This document shows positions 20,556 to 33,417 of a stretch of 64,000 nucleotides of DNA, piece after piece. The notes under the pieces were generated by a model. That model searched no databases and had not been told where the DNA came from. It saw only the letters and a program-made list of their open reading frames with translations. Source of the stretch: Thunnus maccoyii (lineage: Eukaryota > Chordata > Actinopteri > Scombriformes > Scombridae); the NCBI RefSeq assembly GCF_910596095.1, contig NC_056546.1, positions 13,955,425 to 14,019,424 of the forward strand. Reading direction: 5' to 3'. Within the stretch, counting starts at the first letter, position 1; each line of letters starts with the position of its first letter. Both the position numbers and the translations under genes were made by a program.

Positions 20556-23500
20556 CATTTATATCATGTGTTTTCTCTTGTATACCATATTCTTTGAATG
20601 CCTCCTACATGAATTTAATGTAATCTAAGTACCGATACTTAGCTAATATTAAGGGTGAATTTTGTGTTGAGCCAAAATTATACAGGTCACTGCCATTGCA
20701 ACAAGCATTTGCGTTACCTGCCAGTGTTTGTTTGCTTGACAACACCAGATGAAGATCTCTGTGATTAAAACATTTCTCCATTAAATGTATTTGGTGCTAT
20801 TAATACAGTATTCAAATCCCTGGCAAATAATGCCATTTATTTTGTTGTCATGAAACATTTGTCGTTAATTCGGTTACCAGATACCTAACAGGAAAACACT
20901 GTGTGGGTCCACTGACATTCTAAAAATTGATATACATTTGATGCTTGAAATACATGTTGATCTTTTTTTAAGACAATTACACATTTGCAAATCTGCTCTG
21001 TTTCTGCGTAACTGAGCCTCAACACAGAAACCACAGCCAGGGTATAATGCTATTACCTGATGGCCTTGGCCTGTTTGTTGTTCTAGCATATGGTAATACA
21101 ACGTTAGTGCCAGCCAATAGCAATTGATTATCTGATGTGCATTATACGTTTGCCGCCATAAAAACAATATTTATCGGCTTTAATCTCTTCTCTGCCATAA
21201 TTAGAAACGCATCAAGTTTTACTGCCACTCACTTGATGTCCCAGTTTCTTGTGGCCTACAATTGCTTTTTGGAAATCTAGGCTAGTAGCACTTTGATGTA
21301 GCCTACTTTGTGTATTTCAGAAAAAAATAAGATAAAATATGATATGAAAGTTTAAAAGTCCTTGTGGAACAGTATGCCAGAGTTTAATCTAGGCTAATAT
21401 CATCTTACTTGCTTGGCACGGCATTGTTCGAATAAATAAAGGAGTCACACAGACTTTAAATGAATTTGGCACGATTCAAGGTTGTATATTTGACTAGATG
21501 ATGCAGATACTTGACAAATGTAGTAACAAACACATGTGGATGAGGGTGGGGGAGTGGGAGTGTTAGTAAGGAATTTTAAATAGTGCAAGCTGCTCTTGTG
21601 AAGGCCAGCTTCTTTTCTGTTTTTGTGCTGTTGTCTTGCCTGCTTACACTTGAGTCGGGTATCCCCCTGTCATGACTTGTTTAGAGTAACTCTGACTCCC
21701 TTCTACATTCCACCTATGTTAATCAAAGTTCTCAGGGTGTGAGGAGAATAAGAGTGTATGAGTGAATTTTTCAACTTAGGGTACACCAGTGTGATGATAT
21801 TTCAACACTGGGAAAGCAAAGACCCAAGTAGCCTAATTGCTATACACCTGCTCCTGCCCTATTTTTTTTTTGTGTGCATATTTTGGCCTAATTTAAATGC
21901 AAATGCAACATGATACTATATTGAGAGTAGATGGTTCATCTTTAGCCAAGGGCAGGCCAGTGTGCCATTTTGTCACCACAACTCTTGTGGAGGGACAATT
22001 GTACATATGTTAAAACCAATATGTAGGTGCTAAGTGCAAATGTGACACTAATCAAAAAACAGTGCCAAAAACAGTCCTGTGAGAGATGTTTTCTGTATTA
22101 TCTTCTATTTGCTCAGTCCAGAGCAGCAGTAAAAAAGTCTTCCTACGCTAATGTGCAGTCGAAGTATCTTGTTTCTTCATTTTCCTCTTGATTTTAAATA
22201 ATAATTCTTTTAAATTGAAAATGACACAGTGCCAGGCTATATGGAAACTTGCCTTATGACTGTATAAGATTATCTACAGCATAATAACTTTCTGTGGTTG
22301 TGGGTGCTATCTTTGCTTCACCCGCCTAACCCTTTCCTAAGCCCAGTTTGCACTTCATGGGTAAAGAATGCAACTATGTGTACATAGTTTGAATAACATG
22401 ATTGAAACCAAAAACAAGTAGAAACATTGACAGCACCTGTAAAAACTAAAAAATGAAACAGGATATTGCAGCTTTTTGTGCCTCCATCTAGGAGTAGATG
22501 AACCTTTATCTGATAGCGGGGGAGTTTTTCTTTCCTTGTTGAAGAATGTGGATTTTCTTATTGTACAAGTTGTGAGATCATTAAACATGATAATCATAAG
22601 TGTGCAGACAGAAGAAAAACCCAGAAGGGAAGGCCCAGAACTCGGTGTGCTGTGCAAGTCATTGCTCCTAAAACGCATTCATTCGTGTCTACCTTTTTAA
22701 AAGTCCAACAGGGCTTCAAAAACGTTAGCAGAGAGTCATCAGGTTAAGCTAAGTTGTTTTTAAATAGTAGATGGATTACATTCACTTGAGTTTAAATCCA
22801 AGAAAGACCTGCATTTTGTCAGTTGTGTTATGTGAAAGAACATCACCACATTTACTGGCATTCTGTCAACTCTTGAGCTTAGCTGTTGTTACTTCAAGCG
22901 TGCTAATTTTTTATTTGAAGCACGGTTTTTCTAGTTGTACCCGCTACCCACAAGCCTCTGCAAAGTCATTGCTGGTGTTTTTAAGCTATTGGTCTTGTTG
23001 ACACAGACCTTCGCAGTGAGGAAGTTTATATATAAAGATGGGCTGAACGCTGTGCTGCACACTAATTACTCCCTGTTGACAACAAGTCCCGGAGTGTGCC
23101 ATCCTAGATATAATTTCTGAAGTGTCTGCCCCACTTGCAATTGAACCAGAGAGACGAGGCAAGTCGTGTGTTGGTCCTGTGGGGCTGTGAGGGCCTGACA
23201 TCCTAATCAGCGACTCATAAAGCCACAGGTGCTTCTCTCATTAGCAGATAGCAACTACCGGTACAGTGGTTGTTTTGCCATTGAGCTCAGCTCCTCAGAG
23301 ACTTCAATAAGAGCCATCGATGTTTTATGGTCTGTCTCATCCTTACCCTCGGCCAAACACCTTGCTCTGTTAATTAATAGACTGATTGGACATAATATTG
23401 TTGTGTGATAGCAGGGTTGCTATGGTCTCTGTGATGAAGCATGTTTTGCACTAGGTTTATTTGGTCTTGTGAGGGATGGTTTCTAATGGCCAGTTCCATT

Positions 23501-24101
23501 TTGGATGTGGTTCCTTGTCGGCAAAATAGCTGGATTTGTCAAGATTAAAGGCTAATGAGTCTCTTACCAAACATTTTATTACTCCTTACTCTTTATATTT
23601 ATTGGCAGAGAAGAATGGAAAACATATAGGTAGAAGGCTTCTCAGTTTTAGTCAAGCGCTACTGTCGCTGGTTAAAATGGCAGATTAGATCAGCTGTAGC
23701 TAATTAATATTAACAAAAAGTTGGTCTGTTCTACTTTTAATTTAATCTATGTCTGTATTCAGCCAAAGATTGCTTGTGAGTCACTCTGTAGCCCCACTGA
23801 ATGACAGTGAGTGGACTTTTTGTATTTCTGCAGGGACAAACAGATTGGCGACTCTTGTAGCTGATCACCTCACATCGGTTTAAGACTGTAGTTTTTTTGC
23901 CTTGTTAACTAACAGAAACTACTAAGACATCTTTGAGTTGTAGTTATCTTAGCCTTTAGTTAGTTACTTGCAAATGTTGAAAGGTAAACCTAATTTGATT
24001 TGATAAGCAATTTTAAGTGGATTCAATATTAGATTTGATTTTGATAAAATACTATTGAGGCCCATCCCTAGTTATTGTAGACTTTGTCGCATCTTTTCCT
24101 C

Positions 24102-24161
24102 ATAATAATAATAATAATAACAATAATAATAATAATAATAATAATAATGATAATAATAATA
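24102..24161. repeat. AAT trinucleotide microsatellite
   Basis: About 20 AAT units with two interruptions (AAC and GAT). Confidence 0.95.
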
Positions 24162-27100
24162 TGTAATGACAGATCAGATTGGTGGTTTTGTTATACAGAC
24201 ATAGAGGAATGTGTTGCATCTGCCTTAGCAACATTTCATCAACTTTAACTTAATTGATTAAAAAAAATAAAAAATAAATTAAAAAAAATAAATACTAAGT
24301 CCTCAGAATCTAGTTTACCTTTTCTACTAACCACTTTGCGAAAACTCCAACACAGATAAATAATGGAGCTATGACCACAGTTCAGAGACACTTTGACACA
24401 CACTAGAAAATATTTAGAATGGACAAAATTGGCATATTTTCATTTGCTTGCTCTCCCTCTACAACTGATATGTAGTTTTCAGGCAAAATTAGTGGTGTAA
24501 TATTCCCAGGCAGTAGTAGGAGGATGTTACGTAATGCATGCTTTGGAGCTGTTGTTGTCAGCGGTTACGGCTAGCAAATTGATGATTCCCTATCACTAAT
24601 ACATATCAGACCTCATTGCCTGTGGTCTTACTTCACATTAACTGTCCTCAGTCATCAGACCTCAGCATTAAATTTCTCAGTTTCATACATTTTTCTTGCC
24701 CTGGGTATCTTGTGTGCCAGTGTTAAGACTGTTTAGACATGTCTCATAAATGGAATGATTTTTATCTATTGCAGATTTCCACATATGCCATCACAAGAAG
24801 CTTGGTATTGTCTCCATTCTCCAGGAACTGTTTTGTGCCTGTGCGTGCTTGTGTGTATCAACATACCAGACATATCGAACTATCGATCATTGTTACATGC
24901 AATGACGAGAATTTGTTAGCTCAAGACAGATGTAAAAGATATTTATTGATATTGGTTTGGTCTGTTGAAAACTCAAATTCTGTGTTGATTTCTACAGTCT
25001 ACCATTGCATCCACCTTCATTGTTCATTTGCTTGGATACATAGCAAGACGTAACCATACAGTAATGTAAAGGATTTAGATTACATTTATTGCCTGCTATA
25101 AACTTTACACGTGTATGAGATAGAAGTACGCAGAGCACTTAAGCAGTAATATAGGTTTTGTTTTTATTAAGTGAGTTACAAAGTCAAGTCAATTTACAGT
25201 AGTTTATTTAGTTATGTAATTTAGTGCTTGATTAGTTAATAACAAGGTTAAAAATTCATGTAAGATTAGGCTAAATATCAAAGCATGATTGGAAATTGAA
25301 TATGATAGTGAAAGTTAACTTTAAAATTAAGAAATACAGATTTTAAAATAAAATCCAAATAAAACAATGAAATAAAATGGCATCTCAATAGTTTAAAGTT
25401 GATTCAAGCTCAGGTAAAAGTAAGACCCCTGTCCCATCAACTATTGATAATCCACAGACTTTACTATAAATAGTTTTCATTGGGATTATTTAGTAACCAG
25501 CACGTTGTTCTTGGAAATACATGTCAATGATGAACTTTTCAAATAAAAGTTTTCATTTCTCAAGCAGTGCAAATAAAATTGCTGTTGTGTTGGCTGGAGC
25601 AATTGCAAAAGCAGGATATCATAAAACCTTGGCCCAAACTACAGTATCTGCATGGTTAGTAAGTGGTAAAATGTTGTTTTTTTGTGATTGTGTGGACCCT
25701 CTAATCTCTGAAAAAACTGCACATTCCAGGAATGTTACTCATCCTCTATGTGTCTGTTGAAGCTTAACACAGTTGACTCATTTAGTCTGTCTCTCCCAAA
25801 TAATCTTAGCGAAGATGTCCTGTGTATTGCCAGTCGCTAAGCATCTTAGAAGTTTGCATTTTGTTACTAAATTTGCTTCTGGTATATGAGTAAGTTTTTC
25901 TGAGTTGACTATGTGCTGGTCAATGATTTAAGGGTTCTCAGAAATAGCAAGATATGTCACAGCATCGCATTTCAGAAAACCTGGCATAGGTTTATCAACT
26001 CATTCCAACAACTGTGTAATCTACAGCAGTTACATACACCGTTAATTTTTAACCATAATGTCTTTCATTAAAGCTCAGGCTTTCCCAGTTATGTAAATAT
26101 TGACCTTTCATTGTTAACCTGTGGAGTATTTGTGCGTTGGGTGTAAAGGGATACAGGTGAGAGCATGTTGTTCACCCATTGTTGCTTTGTCTCACAACAT
26201 AAATAATCTGTAAAAAAAAAAAAAAAAAAAACCCAAAAAAACCAAAAAGCCTTTGTACAAAGAATAGAACAACACCCTTAGGACACAGGGCAGGGAGAAG
26301 ACAAGCAGTTTTTTGAGGGGGGATATCGTCTTTGTTTGCCTTTTTATGTGATGGACATTGTTTGCTGGTAACACAATGTCATGTCTGTTCTAACTGCTCA
26401 AAGATTTACCTACATATGAGAAGAGACTGTTTTGTTGAAATGTATCACATTCAGACATCCAGGTTCGATGCAACATGAGCTGTCAAAAACGAGAAGTATC
26501 AGTGAAACTATAGGACTGGTTTGTTAACCCTTGTGAATGATAGCAATTTTGTTCTTGGTTTTCTTTTTTAAAGCTTTAGTCAGTTCAGCGCTGGAATCAC
26601 CAACAAAACTTTTTATGAGTTGGCTCATGTTTTGAAAGTTGCCCATTCACATTGCAGGAGCAATAAAAATAACAGAAGCATAACAACAACAGCAAACTGT
26701 GCACTTCATTTGTTTACAAGGTGTTGCAACTGGAGAGGAAAACTCATGATGTACTGTGGTGGTTGATGACAACTTGTATCATGTCAAACACGGTTGCTAA
26801 AATCAACCAACCTGGCCAGTTTGTATCCAAGGAGACAAAACAAAATTGAAAACATTCCTGTTGTTGCACAGTTGCACCTTTTTTATTCCAGTTTTATTCT
26901 TATGTCATGTTTTTTTTTTTTTCCAATTTGCAGTTTTGTTTTTTTTTTTTGGTTAACCAAATTTTCACGCTTCCTTGTTCTCCTGTCATGTACACAATAA
27001 TTTTGCAACTTTACAATTCATTTCTAATCTATCTTGGGGAACAGTAGAGCATACGTTTGTTTAATGAATCTCTGAATTACATTTTTCATGTCATCATTCC

Positions 27101-30100
27101 TCTCCTTGCTGCTCAGTACTTCAAGTTACCTTGAAATGTTTCTTTTTTAGCCTAGCTTCACATGGTGGTGACATTACCCTGCACCAGTTCCTTGTTCGAA
27201 ACACTGGATTGGATCCAGATTTGGCTCGGTAACAAGCTCAAGCACATTATTTTTGTCTTGAAAAGCCGGTACTGGGTTTTAGGCTAGTTAATTTTGGTGT
27301 ATCAGCGCCCACGTTCATCAAATAAAAAAAAAAACCCTCTAATTTGTAAAACACTAAGCGTGTTATCAATACTTAGTCAGACAACGGACGCTACACTTAT
27401 AAACTGAAAGTGTCTGCTCCCTGACCGTCCACTGCAGCAGCAGAGTCTCAGCACAGAGTAGCGGAGTTAGACGTCTGCTCTCTGCTGTAAACACACGTAG
27501 CTGTTAGTGAGCAGCTGCTCTTATGTCTCACCAGGTCTTGGTGCTTGTTTTTGGCAGAAACTCTCCCGCTCTCTGCTTGCTCAGCCTGCTCTTCGATGGT
27601 AGGTGGGTTGCTCCGGTAGCTGCAGCCTCACCGTCACACAAAGGCTCTCACTCACAACACACTGAGCTATGCTACTTGTATAACACATTTTAGTTTAGAA
27701 AATAATCTTAAAATACATTTTAAAAAATCCTGATGCTTAGGCCTGGTGGGCCTGAATTTGCATTATGCTTCTGTTCAATGATTTCAATGACTAAGAGACA
27801 TACTGAATTTGTCAGAAATTGGCGACATGTTCCTGTTGACGTAGTAAGACTGGTAAGGCCAACAGTAATATGCCACGGGATGGTGTGCCTGTGTGTGTGT
27901 GTCTTGTGTGTTGAGCTGCTGCGCTGCATCTGTACTCACATTTCAGAAGTATTCACATATCCGTATCACATATTCTGCCAGTTTGACAAAGGCCATTCTT
28001 TTCACCAGGAGATTTCAATTCTTACAACTTTTAACAGCTTATTTTTATGAGGGGCTAAAACAAAAACAATAGAGAATGAAATGAACGAGAGGAAACAAAT
28101 GTGCAGCAATAGAGATGGTGAGATAGTAGGGAGGAGAATGAAGAACGAGGTGGAAACTGAAAAATAGAGGGTGGTGACAGGTCAGAGAAACAATTTTCCT
28201 CTCCTCTGAGGCCAGTGCTGTTGCCGATGAAAGGAGAAGGGGGAATTAAGTAGAACATAAAAGATTGACATGAAGTTTAGCAGTAATGGTTTCAGATGAG
28301 TTTTGAAACCTTAAAGGTGGTAGCCTGACAAATTTCTTAAAAAAAACAAAAAACGTAGAGTCTAAATGCAACTTATACCGGAGGCAGACCCAGTTTTTCA
28401 ATCTGAATTGACTCTCCTTGTCTCTGAAAGGCTTTTCAAAGCCATTGAGAATGAGTCATTTGGTCTTGCTCTTGGCTTCTTAAAGATGGGTGGTGTGTTT
28501 ATGTTTGTGTCGGCTTGACATATTGTCCGCTCCTGGGTGGGATCTTTTTCTGGTGATGTCACATGTACTGCCTTGTGCAAACCTAACTTCCAGAGGGGAA
28601 AGATTTACCGCATGAGGGAGAAGTGCAGTTGTGGTAATGTTTTATTAGAGTATTCCACTTGCAGTTTCAAGCATATCACTTTTTCCAGTCACCACAGCTA
28701 ATTTAGCCGTCTTGCTCTGTGTTGTTGTCACTTTTACTTTGCTAGAATAATACTGCATTATATTAGTTTTTAAATATTTAATGGCATTTCTGCTTGATTT
28801 AAGTGTCCTGTTATGTCATTACTTACTCTCTTTGGGCAAATCATGATTTGTCAATTAGTTTGCTAAGATATAACGTTGGTTTCAATTGTCTCCATGCCAT
28901 GCTGTTGCATTTATAGCTGTTAAATACCAATAGCTAAATGATTACTCACTTAAAAACAGAAGCAAGCAATCCATAATCAGCTTGCAACCATCAAGCTGAA
29001 CTTAAAGGACAAAAGTAGGCAGCTCTTTTTGAGCTGTGTCTCACATTAGCAAAGGCTTGGTAGTTTTTTTTTTTTTTTTTTTTTTTGAAAGTCACGCTAA
29101 CAAAGTGAGCTAGTGACTAGGAAGTGGTCGACTCAATTCTCGTGTTCTTGTTTGCCCCAACATCTGAGGTGCCCTCAAAGCAATGCTCCACCCAAAAACC
29201 TGCCTCTACCCACTTCCTCTAGGCAGAACAGAGCACTGAAGTTTTTTATGATTTTACATTACAAATTCAGTGAAGAGAAGTGAACAAATTATTTTATCTC
29301 GTGGTAATACCTAGCTGTCCTGAAGTAGTACTAGTGTCACTAGTAGAATCTATGGCTCCATGAATACAAGCTGATCACAGCCTCTGTTGTCTGTGAAGGT
29401 GTAAATGACAAACTTCCTCTTGCAATCACATTTCAAACCTTCAAAGGGGTAAGTGTTTCACTTTCAAATGATTTCCGGTGTACTATCAGTTTACTATCAG
29501 AGTAGACTAACTTGATGATTTAATGATTTAAAAAAAAAAAAAAAAAAAAATTAAGTGATATTTAGATGGTATTTGTCTTTCGTCAGTTTTTAGAGTCTGT
29601 GGGCCATAATGACAAAGTACAATTGACATTAGTGATCAATTTAGATATTAACATGAATAATTGATGATCCTTGATAGGCAGGTGTTAGTTACATAACAAA
29701 CACGTTTTACCACATTATCCATAAGGTAAGCCATGATACCAGGGCACCTGCCCCTTTGAAAATTAACAACCCACACGACCAGTTTGGCATGTCCGTTTTT
29801 TGTACTGGCCATTGTGCCCTTAAAAGGAAGTTGCGGATTGCCTCAGTTAAAACTACATTCAACACAGCAAATAAACAAACTCACGTTTCCCAGTGTCTCT
29901 GTCATCATGCTGGATATCAACAGACGTGCGAGATTTCTCCAACTCCTGCAAATATATGTGTAACGTTAACGTAAACATTAACAGCTAACCTGCTAGCTAA
30001 CATCAGTTAATAATTAACATTATGTAATAAGCACAAGCAGCTAAACACTGTACAGTATAAGTATAATACTTGTGTGTTTTAAAGTTTACCAGGATATTGC

Positions 30101-32127
30101 TACATAGTGTTATCTAACTAAGAACGTACACAGAGCTTATAACTTGCTGTGAGATCTGACAGATTGTTACTTTTTCAGCGTGATGCGAAGTTTACACACA
30201 CACACACACGCACACATCTCTGTAAGAAGACAGTCACTTCTCAGTCAAGACAGATCAGGAGAGTCTGTTGGCTGTTACATAATGTTTAACGTTTGAAAAA
30301 GTGTGTTAAATCATTTTTGTGACTGCTCCTATGATCTCAGATGCAAATGCTAATAGTTGCATGGGTGTTGAAACTTGTTCAGATTAATTTTGATCACTCT
30401 TAGCCCATTTATAGACTTAATTTTATCATTAAAATATAACAATTAATATAATGAATTGTTCACATTTAAAAAAAATCAATCGGACAGCATTTTGTGGAAA
30501 AGTCAAACATTCAGTGTACAGTTTTAATAAACTCAGTACTGTTTTTCAATATACTGACTCCTAATTGTTGATTGTAAACTGTTTTGTCTTCATACAATGT
30601 AATTATCACTTATTGTTATTGTACCATTGGTTTTGGCCTTGGTGCTCTACATTTTGGCTGCAATGCCCCAATAAGTTTGTATTTATCAAAGGCCAAGGTG
30701 ACCTTGCCCTAAAAATGACTTAATTCCAGGCCTGTGATACCATCATGCAACACTGTTGAGGACTGTCCTCAAGTAAATTGAACATTTACATAATGGAAAT
30801 GAAAGTGCAAAGAGTGTGTGGAGGAAAAGAAATGAAACCAGTGGAGATCCTGATAGGTTTTGAAATGAGCCCATGTGAGCTGTCATGCACACATATACAC
30901 ACAGAGGCAGGGCTTGTTTTAAACTACAGCATCTGAAGTGTGCTGAAAATCATTCTAGCAGTCATATTTGCATGAATAAGGCAAGAAAAAAAAAAATTGC
31001 ATCGTGCGTGAAATCAGCACTACAAAAAATAAAGCAGACCTTGTGTCAAGGCTCTAGTATATAGCACTTTGTGTTAAGTTAGTTTCCATCCTGTTTATCA
31101 CTTCAGTAAGGGTGAACTCTGCTGCTTTATGAGCAACGTTAAGATCCAAAGTCCAGCTCGGTTAAGCTTATGTGATGGTAAAAACAATATCATCATCTCT
31201 CTGTATGTGTACGTGCAATCGTGAACATGTGCCATGTCTCTCTTTGTGGTCAGGTAAAAAAAAAAGAAAAAAAAAAGCTTTCTTTCAACACTTTAAACAG
31301 TGGCTAAATGAATAATGTCAGTGCTGTAAGAAGGAGCTTCCTGACTTACAATAAGTAAACATATGACAATAGAGCTCCCTGCTCAGTGAACACACCTCAG
31401 CTCTTAAAAAAAAAAAAAGCTCTCTTCAAGAGCGCTGCACGCAACAATCCTATCCTCTGCTGTTGTCTCATTTACCAAAGTTTTGAAGGGAAATGAAAGG
31501 CTTTCAAGGTCAAAATCCTTTGTTTAGGGAGGACAATCTTTATCTTGTATCAAAATGCACAACATCTTAAGGCTGAAGCATTTCTAGACTGTTTCTGTCC
31601 TGTTTCTGTAGTTCCCTGCTCTCAAACAATATTGTCCTGAGGTCATGCTTGGTCTTATTTCCGTCTGTATTGTTTCTGGCAGAAACATCTTATCAAAGGC
31701 TGCTACTTGATCAACAGGGGCCTTTATCGCCAGGCAAGTTCAACTACTTGCTCTTTGGGTTACCTGGCCTCACTGAGTCTAACATTGGTGAATATCGGAT
31801 ATCTTGTATCACAAAGCTGGTTAGCAACTGGCTCAGTTAACTCTGGGTTTTCCTATTCAGCCATCAGCACGTGCATGAGCAGAGGCGTAGTTGTTAATTA
31901 CAAGCAACACTGATTAAAAGAAATATGAGAAAGGTGAAATGAGATGGAACAGTGATACCTGCAGGAAAATGTGATTACAGCAACAGCAAAAGGTTATATT
32001 CAACAAGGTGAAATGTAGACAACAAAGGCACCTATTGAGAATGGAAGAAGCAGTAGAAACACTAGAAATAATTTCTGAACATTTAAAAGCAAGGCTAGGA
32101 CTGTAAAGAAGTGTGGGAATTATTATA

Positions 32128-33417
32128 AACAAAGCACAAAAAGTAAGGAAATTTGTGTTTGGTAGATTATTTCTTTGTTGTAACAATGCTTCCTGGCAAT
32201 AAATCTTATACCGTTGAAAATCCTGTTTATTTCCCTTTTGAAATGGTGCCACATTTGTAAGGAACGTGCATCTGTGGGATGAGCAGCAGAGCTGAGTATG
32301 TGGTTTGCACTGATGAAAAATTTGCCAAATCTTCTCTGCCAATGCCAAACAGCTTATTCTGCCATTGACTCTTGTTTGGTGTTTGGTGGATTGGATGATT
32401 GAAGTTTGAAGAAACAAGACATATTGGCAATTTAACAATTTATTCATTTAACAAACAGGAGCCTCAGTAGCATGTGGAAGAACCATACACAGCCACAACA
32501 GCCTGGCACCTCCTCCTCATGCTGGTCACCAGCCTGGTCACACACTGCTGTGGCATGGCGTCCCGTTCTTCAACCAGCATTTGTTGCAAGTCAGCCAACG
32601 TGGTTGTGTTGGTCACTCTGGCACGAACAGCACGCCCAAGCTGATCCCACAAGTGTTCAATGGGGTTGAGGTCAGGACTGCTGGCAGGCCATTCCATCCT
32701 CTCCACTTCCAAATTCTGGAGGTAGTCTCTGATAAACCCCGCTCTGTGGGGGCGAGCGTTGTCATCTTTGAGGATAGAGTTCGGTCCCAGACTGTGGAGA
32801 TATGGGATTGCCACTAGTTGCAGAATCTCATCTCGATATCTCTCTGCATTGAGATTGCCTACAATGATGACAAGTCTCGTTTTTCAGTGAGGGAGATGCC
32901 GCCCCACACCATCACACTGCCTCCACCAAAAGATGTTATTCTATTGGTGCAGAAATCAGCATAGCGTTTGCCGCGTCTTCTCCACACTTTGACCCAGTGA
33001 TCCAACTGCCATAGGCAGAATCTGGACTCATCACTGAATATAACGTTCCTCCACATGTTCAGGTTCCAGTGCACGTGTTGCCGACACCAGCGCAAACGGG
33101 CCTGACGGTGAAGGGCAGTCATGGCCGGCCTCCTGGCAGCACCTGGGGGTACCAGAAGCTCAAAACAAGAGTCAATAGCATAAGCGAAATAAGCTGTTTG
33201 GCATTGGCAGAGAAGATTTGGCAAATTTTTCATCGGTGCAACCCACATACTCGGCTCTGCTGCTCTTCCCACAAATGCATGTTCCTTACGAATGTGGCAC
33301 TATTTAAAAGGGAAATAAACAGGCTTTTCAATGGTTTAAGATTTATTGCCAAGAAGCATTGTTACAACAAAGAAATAATCTACCAAACAGAAATTTCCTT
33401 ACTTTTTGCGCTATGTT
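32128..33417 (-). mobile_element. Tc1/mariner element with long inverted repeats, defective
   Basis: The 1290-bp element is flanked by TA (32126-32127 and 33418-33419). Inverted arms of about 255 bp (32128-32382 and 33163-33417) begin AACAAAGCACAAAAAGTAAG and AACATAGCGCAAAAAGTAAG. Between them the minus strand carries the C-terminal two thirds of a Tc1-type transposase. The N-terminal DNA-binding region is missing and the remaining frame is broken, so the copy is not autonomous, but its ends look intact. Confidence 0.9.
32464..33165 (-). pseudogene. Tc1-type transposase remnant
   Basis: In order on the minus strand: AARRPAMTALHRQARLRWCR, NVIFSDESRFCL (first catalytic Asp), GGGSVMVWGGIS, then after a frameshift near 32815-32860 ILKDDNARPHRAGF (second Asp) and SSPDLNPIEHLWDQLG (the catalytic Glu of the DD34E triad), ending in a GSSTCY tail. 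The full-length family is about 340 residues; about 230 remain, lacking the helix-turn-helix part. Confidence 0.88.

Noticed and set aside
27300..27660. GC-richer block inside the sgms1 intron, considered as an alternative first exon
   Set aside because: Contains no coding frame and no clear donor with a supported upstream boundary; could be a repeat.
31914..32447. 177-codon minus-strand open frame
   Set aside because: Overlaps the left arm of the Tc1 element and adjacent intron; the sequence is low-complexity and no family is recognised.
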